DNA from: Zonotrichia leucophrys gambelii
Lineage: Eukaryota; Chordata; Aves; Passeriformes; Passerellidae
Reading direction: 5' to 3'
Length of the DNA stretch: 64,000 nucleotides
Assembly (NCBI RefSeq): GCF_028769735.1
Contig: NC_088172.1
Coordinates: 89,486,451 to 89,550,450, forward strand
Part shown: piece by piece, positions 1 to 12,619 of the stretch
Position numbering within the stretch: position 1 is the first letter of the stretch
Layout of the letters: each line of letters opens with the position of its first letter
The notes under the pieces: generated by a model
What the model saw: only the letters and a program-made list of their open reading frames with translations
What the model was told of the DNA's origin: nothing
Database searches by the model: none
Program-made: the position numbers and the translations under genes

Positions 1-894
1 TTGAAAGCTTCACTGAGGTTTTTCTGATGTTGTACAGGTGTCTAGGAGTGACTTAAAGAAAAAAGAAAAACAACAAACAACTTCATTTTACAGAACTTTT
101 TTATTATAGCCATAGAGCTTTTATTGTAGCCACAGTCTCATTCACTTCAGAGCTGCATGCACAGACAATTTAAAGTCAATTCTCACTTCTTCACTGTATT
201 AGACACTTATCTGCTAAACAGGCTGATTATCTTTTTATTAGCTTCTACTACTCAGCTGCACTATCACAGTCCAACTAACAGTTGCAGATATGCACACAGA
301 CATTCTCTTGCTCAAATCTCATTTAAAATGTGGAATAGAATCCCAGGAAAGTAGTAAGTGGTGTGCAAGAGCAGCACATCTCAGTCAATACACTACAAAT
401 ACAAGACTCCAAAATGCAGATACATTAAAAGCTTCAGACTGAGGAAAAGAAGAATCTTCCCAATCCCAACTGCAGTCTCTAGGTATGGTATAAAGGTAAA
501 GTAATGGTCTGTATCACTGCAGATCACTGGTACATGATCTACAGTATATACAAGCTGTGTCATCTTAAGAAAGATTATGGTTTTGATTCTTGTTGTTAGT
601 AACATTTATCCATGTGGCAACTTGAATATTTTTACTCCCTTGCCTATCCCAGATGTGAGTGCAAGAGGACAGTACATGCAGGATCTGATCCTTCATGTAG
701 TATGTGTGGCTAAACATAAAAGACTTTCTGATTGCTAGAGCAGGTTTTACAGGTCTTCGATTTATTGATCTGAGGAACAATGATCCTTATACCAGATGTT
801 TTATGTTCTGCAGCTTCATAAGTGTTATTTCTCAGGATGAGAGAGAAACCAAAATAATCAGCTCACTAACACTGGTATTCCCTCTTCCTCACAG
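1..894 (+). other. CNRIP1: CNRIP1 last intron (3' part)
   Basis: This stretch lies directly upstream of the CNRIP1 terminal exon and ends in a good acceptor, a pyrimidine-rich run (CCTCTTCCTC) followed by ACAG at 891-894. No coding similarity is visible in it on either strand. It is therefore taken as the end of the intron before the last exon; the donor and the earlier CNRIP1 exons lie outside the window. Confidence 0.85.
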
Positions 895-1059
895 TTTAAT
901 GACATTGGAGTTTTTGAGACAGTCTGGCAAGTCAAATTCTACAACTACCACAAACGGGATCATTGCCAGTGGGGAAACAGCTTTGGCAGTATTGAGTACG
1001 AATGCAAACCAAATGAAACACGCAGTCTCATGTGGATCAATAAAGAGACCTTCCACTGA
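895..1059 (+). CDS. CNRIP1: CNRIP1 terminal coding exon (cannabinoid receptor-interacting protein 1), partial
   Basis: CNRIP1 (CRIP1a) is a small cytosolic protein that binds the C-terminal tail of the cannabinoid receptor CB1 and tempers its signalling. Read from TTT at 895, the exon gives 54 residues and a TGA at 1057-1059. They include the stretches [20 protein letters not shown] and [15 protein letters not shown], which I recognise as the highly conserved C-terminal third of the 164-residue vertebrate protein. The exon starts right after the acceptor ACAG (891-894). The N-terminal two thirds are upstream of the window. The last residues read NKETFH, whereas the human protein ends NKESFL as I remember it, so the terminal hydrophobic residue is replaced by His. 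A longer open frame crosses the same bases in another phase (704-1213) and is not the gene. The same-strand neighbour downstream is PPP3R1, as in other vertebrates. Identification is near certain. Confidence 0.97.
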   Translation, partial: FNDIGVFETVWQVKFYNYHKRDHCQWGNSFGSIEYECKPNETRSLMWINKETFH

Positions 1060-2335
1060 AGAGATGGGAAACCAATACTGCTGGACAATCTCCCTAAAAA
1101 AAAAAAAATCTACCTTTTTAAACCAGCAAGAAGCCTTAATAAAGGCATACTGTAACACTGCTTTGTCCATAAGGTTCCAGCAACTACATTGTATATACAG
1201 GTGGTGCCACTAAAATATTTGCCTATTACTGTATTTTAAGTTTACCATGGCACCTGCAACATTCTTTATCTGTCGCCCTGAGAATACTGAAAGGTTCATG
1301 GTAAAGGATTATCTGATAGCTTGGTAGGATGTCATATCATAATACTGTTGTAAGTATTTGGATTATTCTGACTAGATGTAACAACTTTTGTGAAGTGTTT
1401 TGCTTCATTGCTTAGAATTTGGATTAACATCACATTGGTGATTTCTGTATTTACATTTGTGTTTGCTCCAAAATCGGTGTGTTCCTTCAAGCATTTTGTT
1501 GTACTGTCTTCCCAGTGGACACCAAAAATTAAAAATATGGTTACTTGTACGTTTAGCTAAATGGCAGCTAATGCACTGTTGGTATTATGCTTTCATACCA
1601 AGGGATTTGGAACTCATTCTCCCTTTTGTTAAGTGCTGTAAGATATTCTGTGAAGTTTGCTAATTTACCAAATCTCCTAAAGAGGATTATTTTTTGTTAC
1701 GTTTTCCAGTCTTTGAAATAGCATTAGGAAATGGTATAAAACATGATGAAGGAAGAGCAATAAGTCCATTGTGTTATCCAAGACATCTAACGACAGGGCT
1801 ATGACCTATCTTAAGATCGTATAATATCCTTGAGAGATACAGCAGCCATACCTAATTTATTTCCTAGAGTAAGGGTTCTGATATTAAACTCCATTCTTAT
1901 TTTAATTGCACATTGATGAGATCTTACAAATCGACATTTTCAAGCCTGACCACTGTATTCATTGACAAGATTTCTGACCAACAAGCACTCAGTAGTGTGA
2001 AGGTGCAGGTCCCAGGGCATGTTTATACATGCACTGCAGTCTTTCAAATAAAGATAAGCATGCAAGTATTTGCATAGTTATAACTAAAGGTGCTTCATAA
2101 ACACTAGATCAGTGTTTAACACAAACAGACAACACAAAACAGATGTATCTTTAATTTCTGTAAAGACAGGGAAGGAAGGAAACAACTACACTTGTCCTGT
2201 CCCCAGCTTGGGTTGAAGTAAGCTGTCAGTTCCTGCATATCTGTTATTCCCTTTGTGAATAATTTGTAAATTGTATATGTAAATGGTAAACATGACTTTT
2301 GATCTTTGTAATAAAGGACCTAAACAATTTCTTCT
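1060..2335 (+). other. CNRIP1: CNRIP1 3' UTR, probable main form
   Basis: After the CNRIP1 stop codon no further coding sequence is visible. AATAAA hexamers occur at 1138-1143, 2047-2052 and 2310-2315. The one at 2310 is followed by a U-rich stretch (TTTCTTCTCTACTGTGG, near 2329) and would give a 3' UTR of about 1.27 kb. The 1138 hexamer would give a very short UTR. Which sites are used cannot be told from the sequence alone. Confidence 0.6.
2310..2315 (+). terminator. Candidate CNRIP1 poly(A) signal
   Basis: Canonical AATAAA, with a U-rich downstream stretch within about 30 nt. It is the best placed of the near hexamers for ending a moderate-length CNRIP1 3' UTR. The choice between this and the distal signals at 4567 and 4667 is inference. 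Confidence 0.5.
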
Positions 2336-2651
2336 CTACTGTGGCCATCTAAATGAGCTGAAAACATTGTATATAAAAAAGCAGTGGTTTTAGAAAATCA
2401 GACAGTAGGTTGTAGGCAGCCAGTGCTTTCTGGGAATGCAGTCCAAAGTACCTTCTGTTCTTCACCCAAAGCTACTGTTTCTAGGAAACACAGATCCAGT
2501 GTGCCAAAATGCAGATGGTTAATGTGATAACACTCAGAAGAACTTATAATATGCAGTTAGTTCCAGTAATATAGCGTGAAAAGTAAAGACTTAGGACAGA
2601 ATTGAATTAGCAAAGAAATATTTTCTTCCACTGAGTTATTAATCAAAAGGC

Positions 2652-2679
2652 TTTGATTACTAGTTTTCTAGTAATCAAA
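2652..2679. repeat. Perfect inverted repeat, 12-bp arms, 4-nt loop
   Basis: Arm TTTGATTACTAG (2652-2663), loop TTTT (2664-2667), arm CTAGTAATCAAA (2668-2679). The arms are exact reverse complements. A diverged direct copy of the right part follows (ATTACTAATTTTCTAG from about 2680). In RNA it would fold into a compact tetraloop hairpin. Confidence 0.9.
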
Positions 2680-4566
2680 ATTACTAATTTTCTAGCTTTA
2701 CTAGATTTCTACTGCCAAAAGAACTGACAGTGGCACTGATGTAATCCAGCTGTGTAAGGGTGAGCTGGTCAGCTGCATCTCCATTCTAAGGCAATATTAT
2801 ATGGGCAAATTTTACTGAAATGAAAATCTAGAAATAATCTTCTCCATTAACTTCTTTCCTAGACTTTTCTTAGCAAGAATTCTTCAAAATGAAAAGAACT
2901 GACCAAATTGAAATCTGCACTTCAGGCAGAAGTACTACTGACAGCATTTTAGCAGAAGTTTCCAGAGAACATGCTTTAATTATTTTGGACTTCCATCTGT
3001 GAATCAGTTCTGTCTGTACATTGCTAGAAAAGTGATTTTATTCTCCCATAATTTGCATACTTTGGTTCATTTTGTTTCTGTATACGAACACATATGTACA
3101 CTGGCACACAATACATGTGACACATAAATTCACAGACTTCTGTCCTAGTAAAAAAAATGTAAGATCCACAGTGTCCTAGCTCTCCAGCATTTAAAAAATG
3201 TTGCAATGAATAAATCCAGCCAATCCTGGCACAGGAGGATTGTTATTCTCAGCCAGCTGGAAGTATACTCTTCCTAAGGCAAATTCTCCTGCCCACATTA
3301 ATGCCAAATAGGGCATCTTTTCACTTATAACTAGCAGGTCCTGTAGCAATTCAGTTGAGAGGATGCTGAAGAAAAAGGCTGCAGATGGAGCGAGTTGCTT
3401 TTAAAATAAAGGAGAGATCAGCAAGAGCAACTGTTGCACAGGTCCCATATTCAAAGACTGAACATTGCTGCAGAGGATTGCAGCACCCCTTTCATAGACA
3501 GCAGCAGGGATAGAAAGGATGAGAATTGGTTAATCACTTCTCTGGGGATGGCATTTATCAGCTCTTATATCCTCCCCTGGGTGAGGTTTAAGCATACAGA
3601 AATGTGATTTGCATTATTCTTAAATAGAAGATTATTCATGTGATGTTGTTTGAGTATCCATACTACCAGCTCTGATACTCCACACATGTAAAGCAAAATA
3701 GTCCCATCAACTTCCTCTGGTTCACCAAGTGCTTTGCTAACAAAATAAACTTTTGCTCCTGGTAAAGGAGACCCAAGACTTCAGCTGTTTCCTGAAAGTA
3801 ATGTTTTTCATTGCTTTCATCCAGGACAACTCTGTTGAATATTCATAGAGTCACTACAAAACTGCTGCTGTGACAGCTTGATGCATTATTCAGTCAGCAG
3901 CATTTAAATCTCCAGACAAGTTTGTTCTTTACACAGCTTTTTCGAATTAATATTTCCATTTTTATACAGAACTCAGTACTATAATTCAGGACACAGTACA
4001 CTAGGATCAAATATATATGTCAGAAAATGCTGACAATGTGTCAATCCAGCTGAAACCAGAAAGCACTCATAGTTGGAGGTTTTATAAATAAGAGACTTCA
4101 AGATTTTTGTCATGAAATGTCCAGCTGTCATTCTCATAAGAAAAATGAAATGAACATTCCAAATATTTGTGTCACTTTTTCATTTATATTTAGAGGTAGC
4201 AGATAGCTCTTTGATCCTGCTGAGTAACAGGATTCAAAAGCAAGTTATTAGTCATGACTATTACAGTTGTGATCCTGCACATTATTATTATTATAGTATT
4301 AGATCATTAGATTTTGCACAACACTTTGTGTTTAGTGCAGCTACTACAGACTTTGGTATCTCCTACTATCTGACTGCTTATGAAACAGAAGTAATACACC
4401 TCAAGTCTCAACTTTCACGTGGTAAAGAGGTTTTACTGGCTTCAGCTGAAGCTCTGTCCATTGGTTTGCAAATGCAGTGACCCTTACTGATTCCAGACTA
4501 GCAAATAATCAGAGGACCTCATTTATATAATTCTTTGTATAAAAGATGTGAACAGAACTTCTGTAC

Positions 4567-4672
4567 AATAAAGGTCTAAGTTTTGTAATACAAGGCTTTT
4601 GCATGACAAGAGAGGTTCTTTTTCACTTGCTTAAGAGCACTGCCCTCACTTGCTATGTAAAATTTTAATAAA
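4567..4672 (+). terminator. Pair of distal poly(A) signals
   Basis: AATAAA occurs at 4567-4572 and again at 4667-4672. The second is followed at about 4693-4712 by a GU-rich run (TGTATGTGCTGTGTGTTC), which is the textbook arrangement of a cleavage site plus downstream element. On sequence alone it is the best-formed poly(A) site in the spacer. It probably serves a long CNRIP1 isoform or an unannotated transcript. Confidence 0.5.
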
Positions 4673-4720
4673 TGTGCTGCAAAATTTTTTAATGTATGTG
4701 CTGTGTGTTCCATTCTTCTA

Positions 4721-7700
4721 AAGCCTCATGCAAAGCTTTGATTAAGTAACGATGTGGCATGTTGTAAATGCTAACCTCTATCTGAGATCTGAAACAAATG
4801 CAATGACTTTCAAAATTCAAAGCAGTGAGCATCTTTTTAATAGCTATGTCAACCCTGAAGCACAAAGCAGCAGAAAAACAAGTCCTTCAACATTCATGTT
4901 TTCCCTGAACTCTACAAAGCTCACAAGCAATGACTTGCAAAGTCCTCTTTGGTGTAGCTGATCCAGACCTTTGGCCAGGAGAGACACCCACTCCTGCCCA
5001 TAGGCCTTCCCTGCTGCATGCTTGGCAGCTGTCACCAGCGTTTCTTGGACTGCTTCCTTTTCCCCCTCTCCCTGATAGCAAGATTTAAGGCTTCAAATCC
5101 CTATGAGCCTTGGCTTTCAGCATTAGGAAGACAAGGTGGCATCGAGCTAGGGAGAGACAAACCAGTTCTCTCTGCATTGTTTCTCTGTGACTACTGTAAG
5201 GTTTTGTGAGTTATCCCACTGCAGTCATTGGAGTTTGTTACCTTTTGACACACAGTGAATTGCACTGTGAGCACATGGACAAACAGATCTCCATTGGAGA
5301 CATGGCTTAAAATCAGTGATAGACAGCCTCTCCATCAATTTTTATGCTAAAAAATATTAAATTTTAAGAAACAATTCATGGCAGCACGTCTGCATTGACC
5401 AGGTACAAGGTTCTGATATTCTGTTTGTCCTCACTCAGACAAACTTGAGTCTTGATGGTGCAATCCATGCACCAGTGTTTTGCGTGCTCTCTGTAACACC
5501 TTTGTTTCCCTCCCCCAGAGAAGAGGCACTCCTACTTCCTTTATTCCAATAGTGAGGAACAGCCTGGTATCCCATCTAGGATCTGCAGCCTTTGAACAAT
5601 ACTGGGAGAAGAAATTGCAAACTATTACTGCATGATGATGAAGGCAAGAACTACATTACTGTCCTGATGGTTAACTGGACCTTCTGCTCATTCTCAGCAC
5701 AGTAAAGACAAGGTTGGGAGCCTGCTGTTACAGGAGTGACTGTGACAACATTGTCAGTAAAATCCACATGAAACTACAGTATATATGTTACAGGGACCAA
5801 ATGTTCTCAGAAGTTTGAACTGAATCTTTATGAGTTTAATAACTTACAAGGAGGGTCTGCAAACAAGTGGCAGGACTGCAATATCACAACATACACTCTT
5901 TTCTGACTGTGATGGATGGCATTCTCCTGCTCACTAAGTTGCTATGCCAACAGATTCACCTCAGGCACTTCCCACATTTCAGACTTACTGGAGAGAACAA
6001 GCTGTGGCCAATTCTGTGCATAGAATATGTAGTCTGAGTTGGTGCCTTTTTTTAATTTGCTGGCTGTTGGAGTTTTTAAATTAGCTGTATAACTTTCACT
6101 TCTGGCTTCTGAGACATCTCTGGCTAAATACTATGCTACAGGTAAGCTGAGCAAATGTAGGAAACACCAGGGTATGAAAACACAACTGCAGTCATCCCTG
6201 TTCTGTATGGAAACTATATGACTACCCTCCAAAGATTTGAAAAACATTAAAACAAACAAATGAAAAAGTATCATGCATCTACTCTGTTCAAGTCTGGCAG
6301 CATTTTGTGTATCAGGACAAGGTACTAGCCAGATATAAATGTGCTGGTTACACAATGAATTAAATTCACAATGTTTACACTGAGCTTTGCTTACCTTGAG
6401 GGGGTAGGAGGTGGATGATTTAGAAAACGAAAGTCCCAAATGCACTACTGCTACAAAGTTCCACCAAAACATACAGAATAAACATGAGAGACAAATTTGC
6501 CCTAATATGCTAAAATGTGAATGAACTTCACTTGCTTAAAACAGAACTGTAAGAATTTAGACCTAATCATTTTAATACAGATTAAATATAACTTAAAGAA
6601 GTTGAGGAAACGCTTCCAGGGAGGTTGTTGGCTATAAATACAGTGAAAAGATTTCCTCTACAGATCATTTACTCTATCTTAGAAAATATATTTCTTTTTC
6701 TCCAGGAAGCAAGAGCTAACATTTTGCACCTAGAAACAGATACAGAATCAATTGTACAATGAACTTACAGAGCTGGAAATTTTTTTGAAGGGTTGGGTAT
6801 TTTTCTTTTAATAAAAGTAGCTATCAATTTTGACTTCTTTCTGCTTCAGCCCTGCAAATCCAGCAGCAGCCCTCAAACACAGCTAAGTAAGCAAAGAAGG
6901 AATGCTGCCATATACTTAGCTCCAGAACTGAGAGATAATCCAAACAGCACAAGAACGGGAGATTATTTGCCACCTTGCAGTCTGCCTATAGCCTTTATTC
7001 TTGGAGAACCATGACTAGGACAGCTAAGTACACAATTTTTTCCTTTTACTCTATTCTACAAATCCATGAGGAACCATGCCTTAATCAGAGACACCAGCTT
7101 CCGTCCAGATATCTAAAGGGAAAACATTAGAGGGGCATGGGCTTGGAGTCATGGGAAAGAGACAGGAGAATCTCAGAATGTGCTTTTGACCCACAGGCAC
7201 TGGGGGAAACAGTCACTAGGAGTCTCCATATGAAAATATAACACTAGCAGAGAACTCTCAAAAATCTCTTTTGGTAGTCTCCATCTCAGTCACCTTTAAT
7301 ACTTCTTCTCAGTTCTGCTAGAAAGACTGTTCCTAACCTCAAAAATCTCCTACTAAACTCCCCGTGGTTTTTACTGGTAAGTAGCTTTAAACTTCTGGCT
7401 CACTAAGCTCAGTGTCCGTAACTTTCCACAGATTTCATACTAATCTCAAGCTTCTCAAGTTTCACATCCTGTCATTGCTTGTCTACATCCCCTCTCTCTC
7501 ATCTTTCATCCATAATGGAGAGAGAGAAGAGCTTTTCTATTCTCTCAGCATTTGCTGTTCAATCTATCACTCATTTTCCTTGAAGGCTCTGGAGTAAATG
7601 ACAATTTCCAAAATACAAGGCCCTCAGTCATTCAGGAACTTTTAATGTAATAATACAAGAGGGTGGGAGAAGCAGCACTATATTCCATAGTATGGAATGA

Positions 7701-8828
7701 GCAAGGAAGCCCTTTTACCTCCAACACAGAGGGCATAGCAACTGAGTACATCAGTACCGTGTAGAGCAGCTCTCCTCAAAACATTAGAGGAAATACTCCA
7801 AGTAGAAGTTGGCACGGCTCAGCCAGGCCAAGCATGCTGCTTATGGTACTGAACAACAGTCAAGCTAGTTTTATACTACTTAACAAAAAATTTCAATTGG
7901 GGAGAAAAAAGGGTGGAATCAGTTTTAGCCCACCTCCTTCTTGCCACCTCGGCCTTTATTAAAATCTCATAGAAATGAAAAATTAAATGAGACAATGGTC
8001 TTTAGGATGCAGTGGAAAAAAGTAGGCTGACTGTCAACTCAGACCAGCTCTGAGTTACCTGTTGTTTAGCCCCTTTAATGCAGAATTCCTGGAAGGAGGA
8101 AAAGGCTTTAATGCAATCTGCAATAGATTATACAAACCAGTCCTCTAAATTACTTCAAAAATACCAGAACATCTCTGAAATTGTTTCAACCATAGTCTAC
8201 AAGTTTTCAAACAAGACTTTATTTAAAATGAGCAAGTGCAAATTAGTAGTCATTCCAGTCAAGAGTAAATATCCAGCTCTGGTAAGTTTTCTCCTCTGTA
8301 TTTTTACAATTATTTCAATTCCCACAGGTCCAGTAAAAGAAAATTAACTGCTGAGGATTCAGAGATTTAAAGCCATTTCTTCCAGATCACAGTTGCTTTG
8401 CAGAAATCACTGCCATAAGAATACTAAAAACAGTAAAACTTTTTTGTTCTCTTAGTGTGTCATAGTGAACCACAGGACATAGAGACTAATTTCCTGTCCA
8501 TCTCCTGTGGATTCCCTGGTGTTATAACATTAGAGTTCAACTCATGATGCAGCCCTTCTATCATTAGGGAAACTAATTTCATCCAGTGTACTGTGTTCAG
8601 GTTTGTAATTTCATAAACTAAAGCAACTCAGTAATCAATTTTCATTTAAAAAGTCTAATATTTGGAGTGGAGGGGTGCAGAGAAAGGAGAAGAGCAAGAC
8701 AAAGTGTGCTTGATACAAGTTTCAATTTCTTAAGAAACCAGACAAAAATTGCCATAGGGAAAAAAGCAGCAATCAGAAATACTCCAGCCAATCGATAGAT
8801 GGAGCTACTAACAGGAAATACAGAACTG
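4721..8828. other. Intergenic spacer, no gene seen
   Basis: The stretch is AT-rich with scattered short open frames up to about 110 codons, none resembling a known protein or showing splice-bounded coding character. No CR1 or LTR similarity was recognised. I see nothing else to annotate. Confidence 0.6.
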
Positions 8829-8960
8829 TAGAATTAGTTGGGTTATAAAAGATGTTTAAGATCATCCAGTGCAATTGTTAACTCTGCCAAGTGCACCGCT
8901 GAACCATGTCCCCAAATGCCACGTCCACACATCTTAATCCCTCCAGGCACGGTGACTCAT
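8829..8960 (-). mobile_element. CR1 LINE 3' fragment
   Basis: It contains the avian CR1 3'-end signature read on the minus strand: the segment around AAGATCATCCAGTGCAA, then AACCATGTCCCCAAATGCCAC and CCTCCAGGCACGGTGACTC. It is a diverged 5'-truncated scrap of about 130 bp without the terminal short tandem tail. Calling it CR1 rests on recall of the consensus; a repeat search would give the subfamily. Confidence 0.75.
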
Positions 8961-9844
8961 ATGTACCAGGAAGGAACTTTCAATCCTAGGAGCCATTAGT
9001 GAGCTGTAAGCCATATGTAAAAGCCTCCCCATCCCCATATGAGCTGCACAGACCACTTCCCCTCCCACACAAACACTCCAGCCTCGCAGAACCCAGTGCA
9101 AGTACTTCTATGTGAGAGGGACTCCCCTTTGCTATTGCTAATTTTCTTTAATCCAAACTGGCACCTGAAGAGCAGCAGCCAGTGAGTGCTCTGTGGTGAG
9201 AGGGATCCAAGGGAGCTCACACAGCACCGAACCTCACTGATAAGGCACTTCTGGCAACATCTCTCATGACTCTGACTTGAGCCTTTGTTACATGCAGCCT
9301 CATGAGAATTTCTGCTTGCCCACAAGTTCGGGAGCTTGCATTTTTGAAAGCACAATCATTAGGACTGCTCACCCAAACTATAACATCTTAACAGTTCTCA
9401 TAAATAAAGATAATACTACCTTAACACAGTAACCATTCCCTTCTTCAAAGATGTCTCCAAACTCTATCAAAATAAGCAGGTACACCATAACATTTCTAAA
9501 GACAGAACTAAATCTCACTTCACCATTACATGCCATTGCTAATCCCATGCTTTTGTAACCAAACTTAAGCTACTGTGTGGCACAAGCTAGAACCCAGCTC
9601 TCTCTGAACAAGATGACAATTTACCATTTGGCCAATGGACAGGATCCCAATACCCAATCTCAACACAACAGTTTTTTGCAGCGGGTCAGAGCACTCGGTG
9701 CTGTCTCAGTCTGCTCTAGTTGACAATGAATTGGAATTGGTAAAATTAAAACTCCATTAGAATACTAAAGATCCATCTCCCCCTCCCCAAAAGTGCTTCA
9801 TTCTCAGGGGAATAACATTAGCATTTATGGAAGTAAATGCCTCA

Positions 9845-9870
9845 AGGTTTTATTAATATGCTAATGAGCT
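9845..9870. promoter_or_regulatory. Octamer/homeodomain-like AT-rich patch
   Basis: The patch reads AGGTTTTATTAATATGCTAATGAGCT. It carries overlapping TAAT/ATTA homeodomain cores and ATGCTAAT (9858-9865), one base from the POU octamer ATGCAAAT. This is motif-level evidence only; conservation was not tested. Confidence 0.25.
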
Positions 9871-12590
9871 AGAGCCTTCTACCTTCAGATCATAAGCATG
9901 AATCATATTCAGCTCAAAGGTAAAAATACTGTTTCTATCAGGAATTTTATATCAAGTTCTACTTCCAGCCCCTCCATCACAATTTCATCTTTATGCCTTC
10001 TATGCAGTTTTCTTTTCCAAATCACACAGGGCTTTGAGCTCAGCAGAACGTTCTACCAAGGACCACCAATCACAGCAAGATTCAAAATCATTTTAATACA
10101 GATCATTGAGATATACAGATTATCAAACTTTAAGAAAAAAGGAAAAAGGAAACAAATTTTTTACAAGTAAGCTCTACAAACTCAAATTGACAGAAATGTC
10201 CAAAATACTACGGTTTTTCAGCAAAGAGCTACAGAAAGCAAAATCTGAAAAAATATCAGCTGCTTTAGATCCCTTTAACATTAAAGAGTCCATTGTGGCC
10301 ACATTATAGTATTTAAACGATCCACTATTACTTACAGCAGTTATTTCTAAAACCGTATCTCAGTTATAAATCATACAAAAGATGAAAAAATTACTTTGAG
10401 AAAAAAAATAACAGGGAGCAGGGTTTTTCATTCCAATATTTGTAAAGTTCCACAGTGCTTGTAACCTTTTTTTCCTGCTAATTTAAAATCACCTTGTGAT
10501 GCCCTTATGGTTGCTCCTTGTCACAGCAGAGGTTCATGTCTTCCACAGGAGGGAGCTTTTCTCTTCCTAAGATGACAGTCTGTCGCAGCTCTCAATTTGG
10601 AAATGCGTAGGAGCTCTAAACACGCTGGAGTGCCCCACGCCTGACAGCTTCCACGCAGGATTACCAAAGAAGATTCAAAAACTGGAAAAGAAAAAAACAA
10701 ACAAACAAACAAAAACCCCATAAAATGAAAGATTAAGCATTCATAAGCTAAACTCTTCTTGCACCCTTGTTTATATCACACTATTACTATCCCCTAATGC
10801 AATTACTTAGTGGAAAAACCTGAGCACACATCAGATCCAACACCATTTATGTCCAGATGTATCTGATATATAAATGTCACTAAAGGTATCAGCTATCCAG
10901 ATAGTAGAGGAACAATAAATCACAATAATATGGAGAATTTAACATCTGGCCTAATCACTGAAAATAATATTTGAATACTTGAAAATATATCTTATATAAC
11001 ACAAAAAGAAGGAATCCTCTCTTTGGTCAACTATTTATGAAGCCAGTAAGCGACAGTCAGCTTTTTCTGGGGTCAACCTTAATGGCTACTTTTTCCAGAA
11101 AAACAGTTCTGAGCTGCAATTTCCATCAAGGTAACACTGTGCTATCATCACATTTCCCAGCTGCTACTTCCACAACTGTTTCCTTAGCAAAAAAAAAAAA
11201 AAAAAAAATCACAAAATGCAGAGAAGAGTGATGCTTAAACTGTCCAGTTTTAGAGAAGAGAGAATTTCATATTCCCTGCTGTCTAGGTTTAGTCCAATGG
11301 GTAAATCCTCCTGGTGTGTATAGCTAACTGCCATCATTGACAGTGGGAATAACACAAGTACACAAAGGGGACAAGGAGTCCTTGAAGCCTCTTGTAGTAT
11401 CAAACTTCAAAATATCAGGGGAAACATATGTGATACGTAATAAGTCTGGGCATCATTTTCAGTGTTGAAGAGTGTATTAGGCGTTTGTACACTCAGAGAA
11501 CTAGAGACACCCTACCCACCCTGTTTCCAGGTTTGCAGGAACTTCAAGAAACCATTCTGCCCTGAATAAGCAATTGCAATATATACACAGACCTATACAC
11601 ACAGATCTAATCCCAGATCAAGGCCCCGTGGAGCTAAATGAGGTAGAAAGGATTAGACAAAATATGACTTCTGTTCCAAAGGTCTTCCATGCTGCTCAGA
11701 ACCCCTTCCTCCTATTAAAGTCTTAAGTGAAAAACAATACTACCAATCTTCCTTGTCTTCAAATGCTTGCTACCATTTCATAGCCAACTATGATATAATC
11801 ATGCAGACTGTGTTTTGGCTTGCACATAATCAACACCTAGTAAAACCAGATTCAGCTGCAAGCTGTGGTCAGCTCCACAGAAGGCTAAACATCAAGTCAG
11901 AAAAGCCAGCTCTGACTGATAACTTTGTAATGTTAAATTTTCATTAATCAAAACCTTATCTAAAATATCTGCAACCTACAGATCCCATCAGTTCACACTC
12001 TGTGCTTGAGGTAATTTTTCTGAGCAAAACTATTCCTATTCACCAGTAATTAACCCCGCAAAATTATCATGCTATATGGTAAATGTAAATCTAAAAAACA
12101 AATAATAATAATGAAACAATATAGGCCAGATAGCATAGTTTGAAAAGGCAACCAGAATCTTGTTTGTTTAACATTAATAAGTCCCAGAGGGAAATGGGAC
12201 AGCTGTGTAAAGCCACCTTAGCTGTCCCTTTTTTTTGTCATTGTAATTACATCTGTTGCTGATGTTCCATACAATTAAATGTCTGAAGAGCCTTTCAAAG
12301 CACAGGGTGAATACAGATAAAGCTTGGACATAGAAAGTAGATTAAAAAGCATCCTCAGTGATACATTTTGAAAGATACATTTTGGAAAATCTTCTTAGGT
12401 CCAGTAAAATCTTTACTGAGGAACACTGTGTATCAGCACTCACTTGACTTACTGGGACTGCAAGGACTTAAAGTGAACTTGACATCAAGTTGTCCAGTAG
12501 GACTTGTAGTCACTTAATGGCAATAATTACATTCATTCTATGACTTCTGTTTTATTTCTTTAAGTTGGGGTTTTTGATTGTTTGGGGTTT

Positions 12591-12619
12591 TGTTGTTGTT
12601 GTTGTTGTTGTTGTTGTTT
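12591..12619. repeat. (GTT)n microsatellite
   Basis: About nine uninterrupted GTT units followed by a short T run. It is a simple repeat in the spacer with no visible link to a gene. Confidence 0.95.

Larger units (their letters stand above)
2336..4720 (+). other. Possible extended CNRIP1 3' UTR
   Basis: No coding sequence or known repeat is recognised here. Further AATAAA hexamers occur at 3209-3214, 3405-3410, 4567-4572 and 4667-4672. If CNRIP1 transcripts read past 2335, this stretch would be a long 3' UTR isoform of about 3.6 kb. It contains a perfect 12-bp-arm hairpin at 2652-2679. Confidence 0.35.

Noticed and set aside
704..1213. 169-codon + strand open frame over the CNRIP1 exon
   Set aside because: It reads the exon in the wrong phase. 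The conserved CNRIP1 protein is in the frame starting at 895 and stops at 1059.
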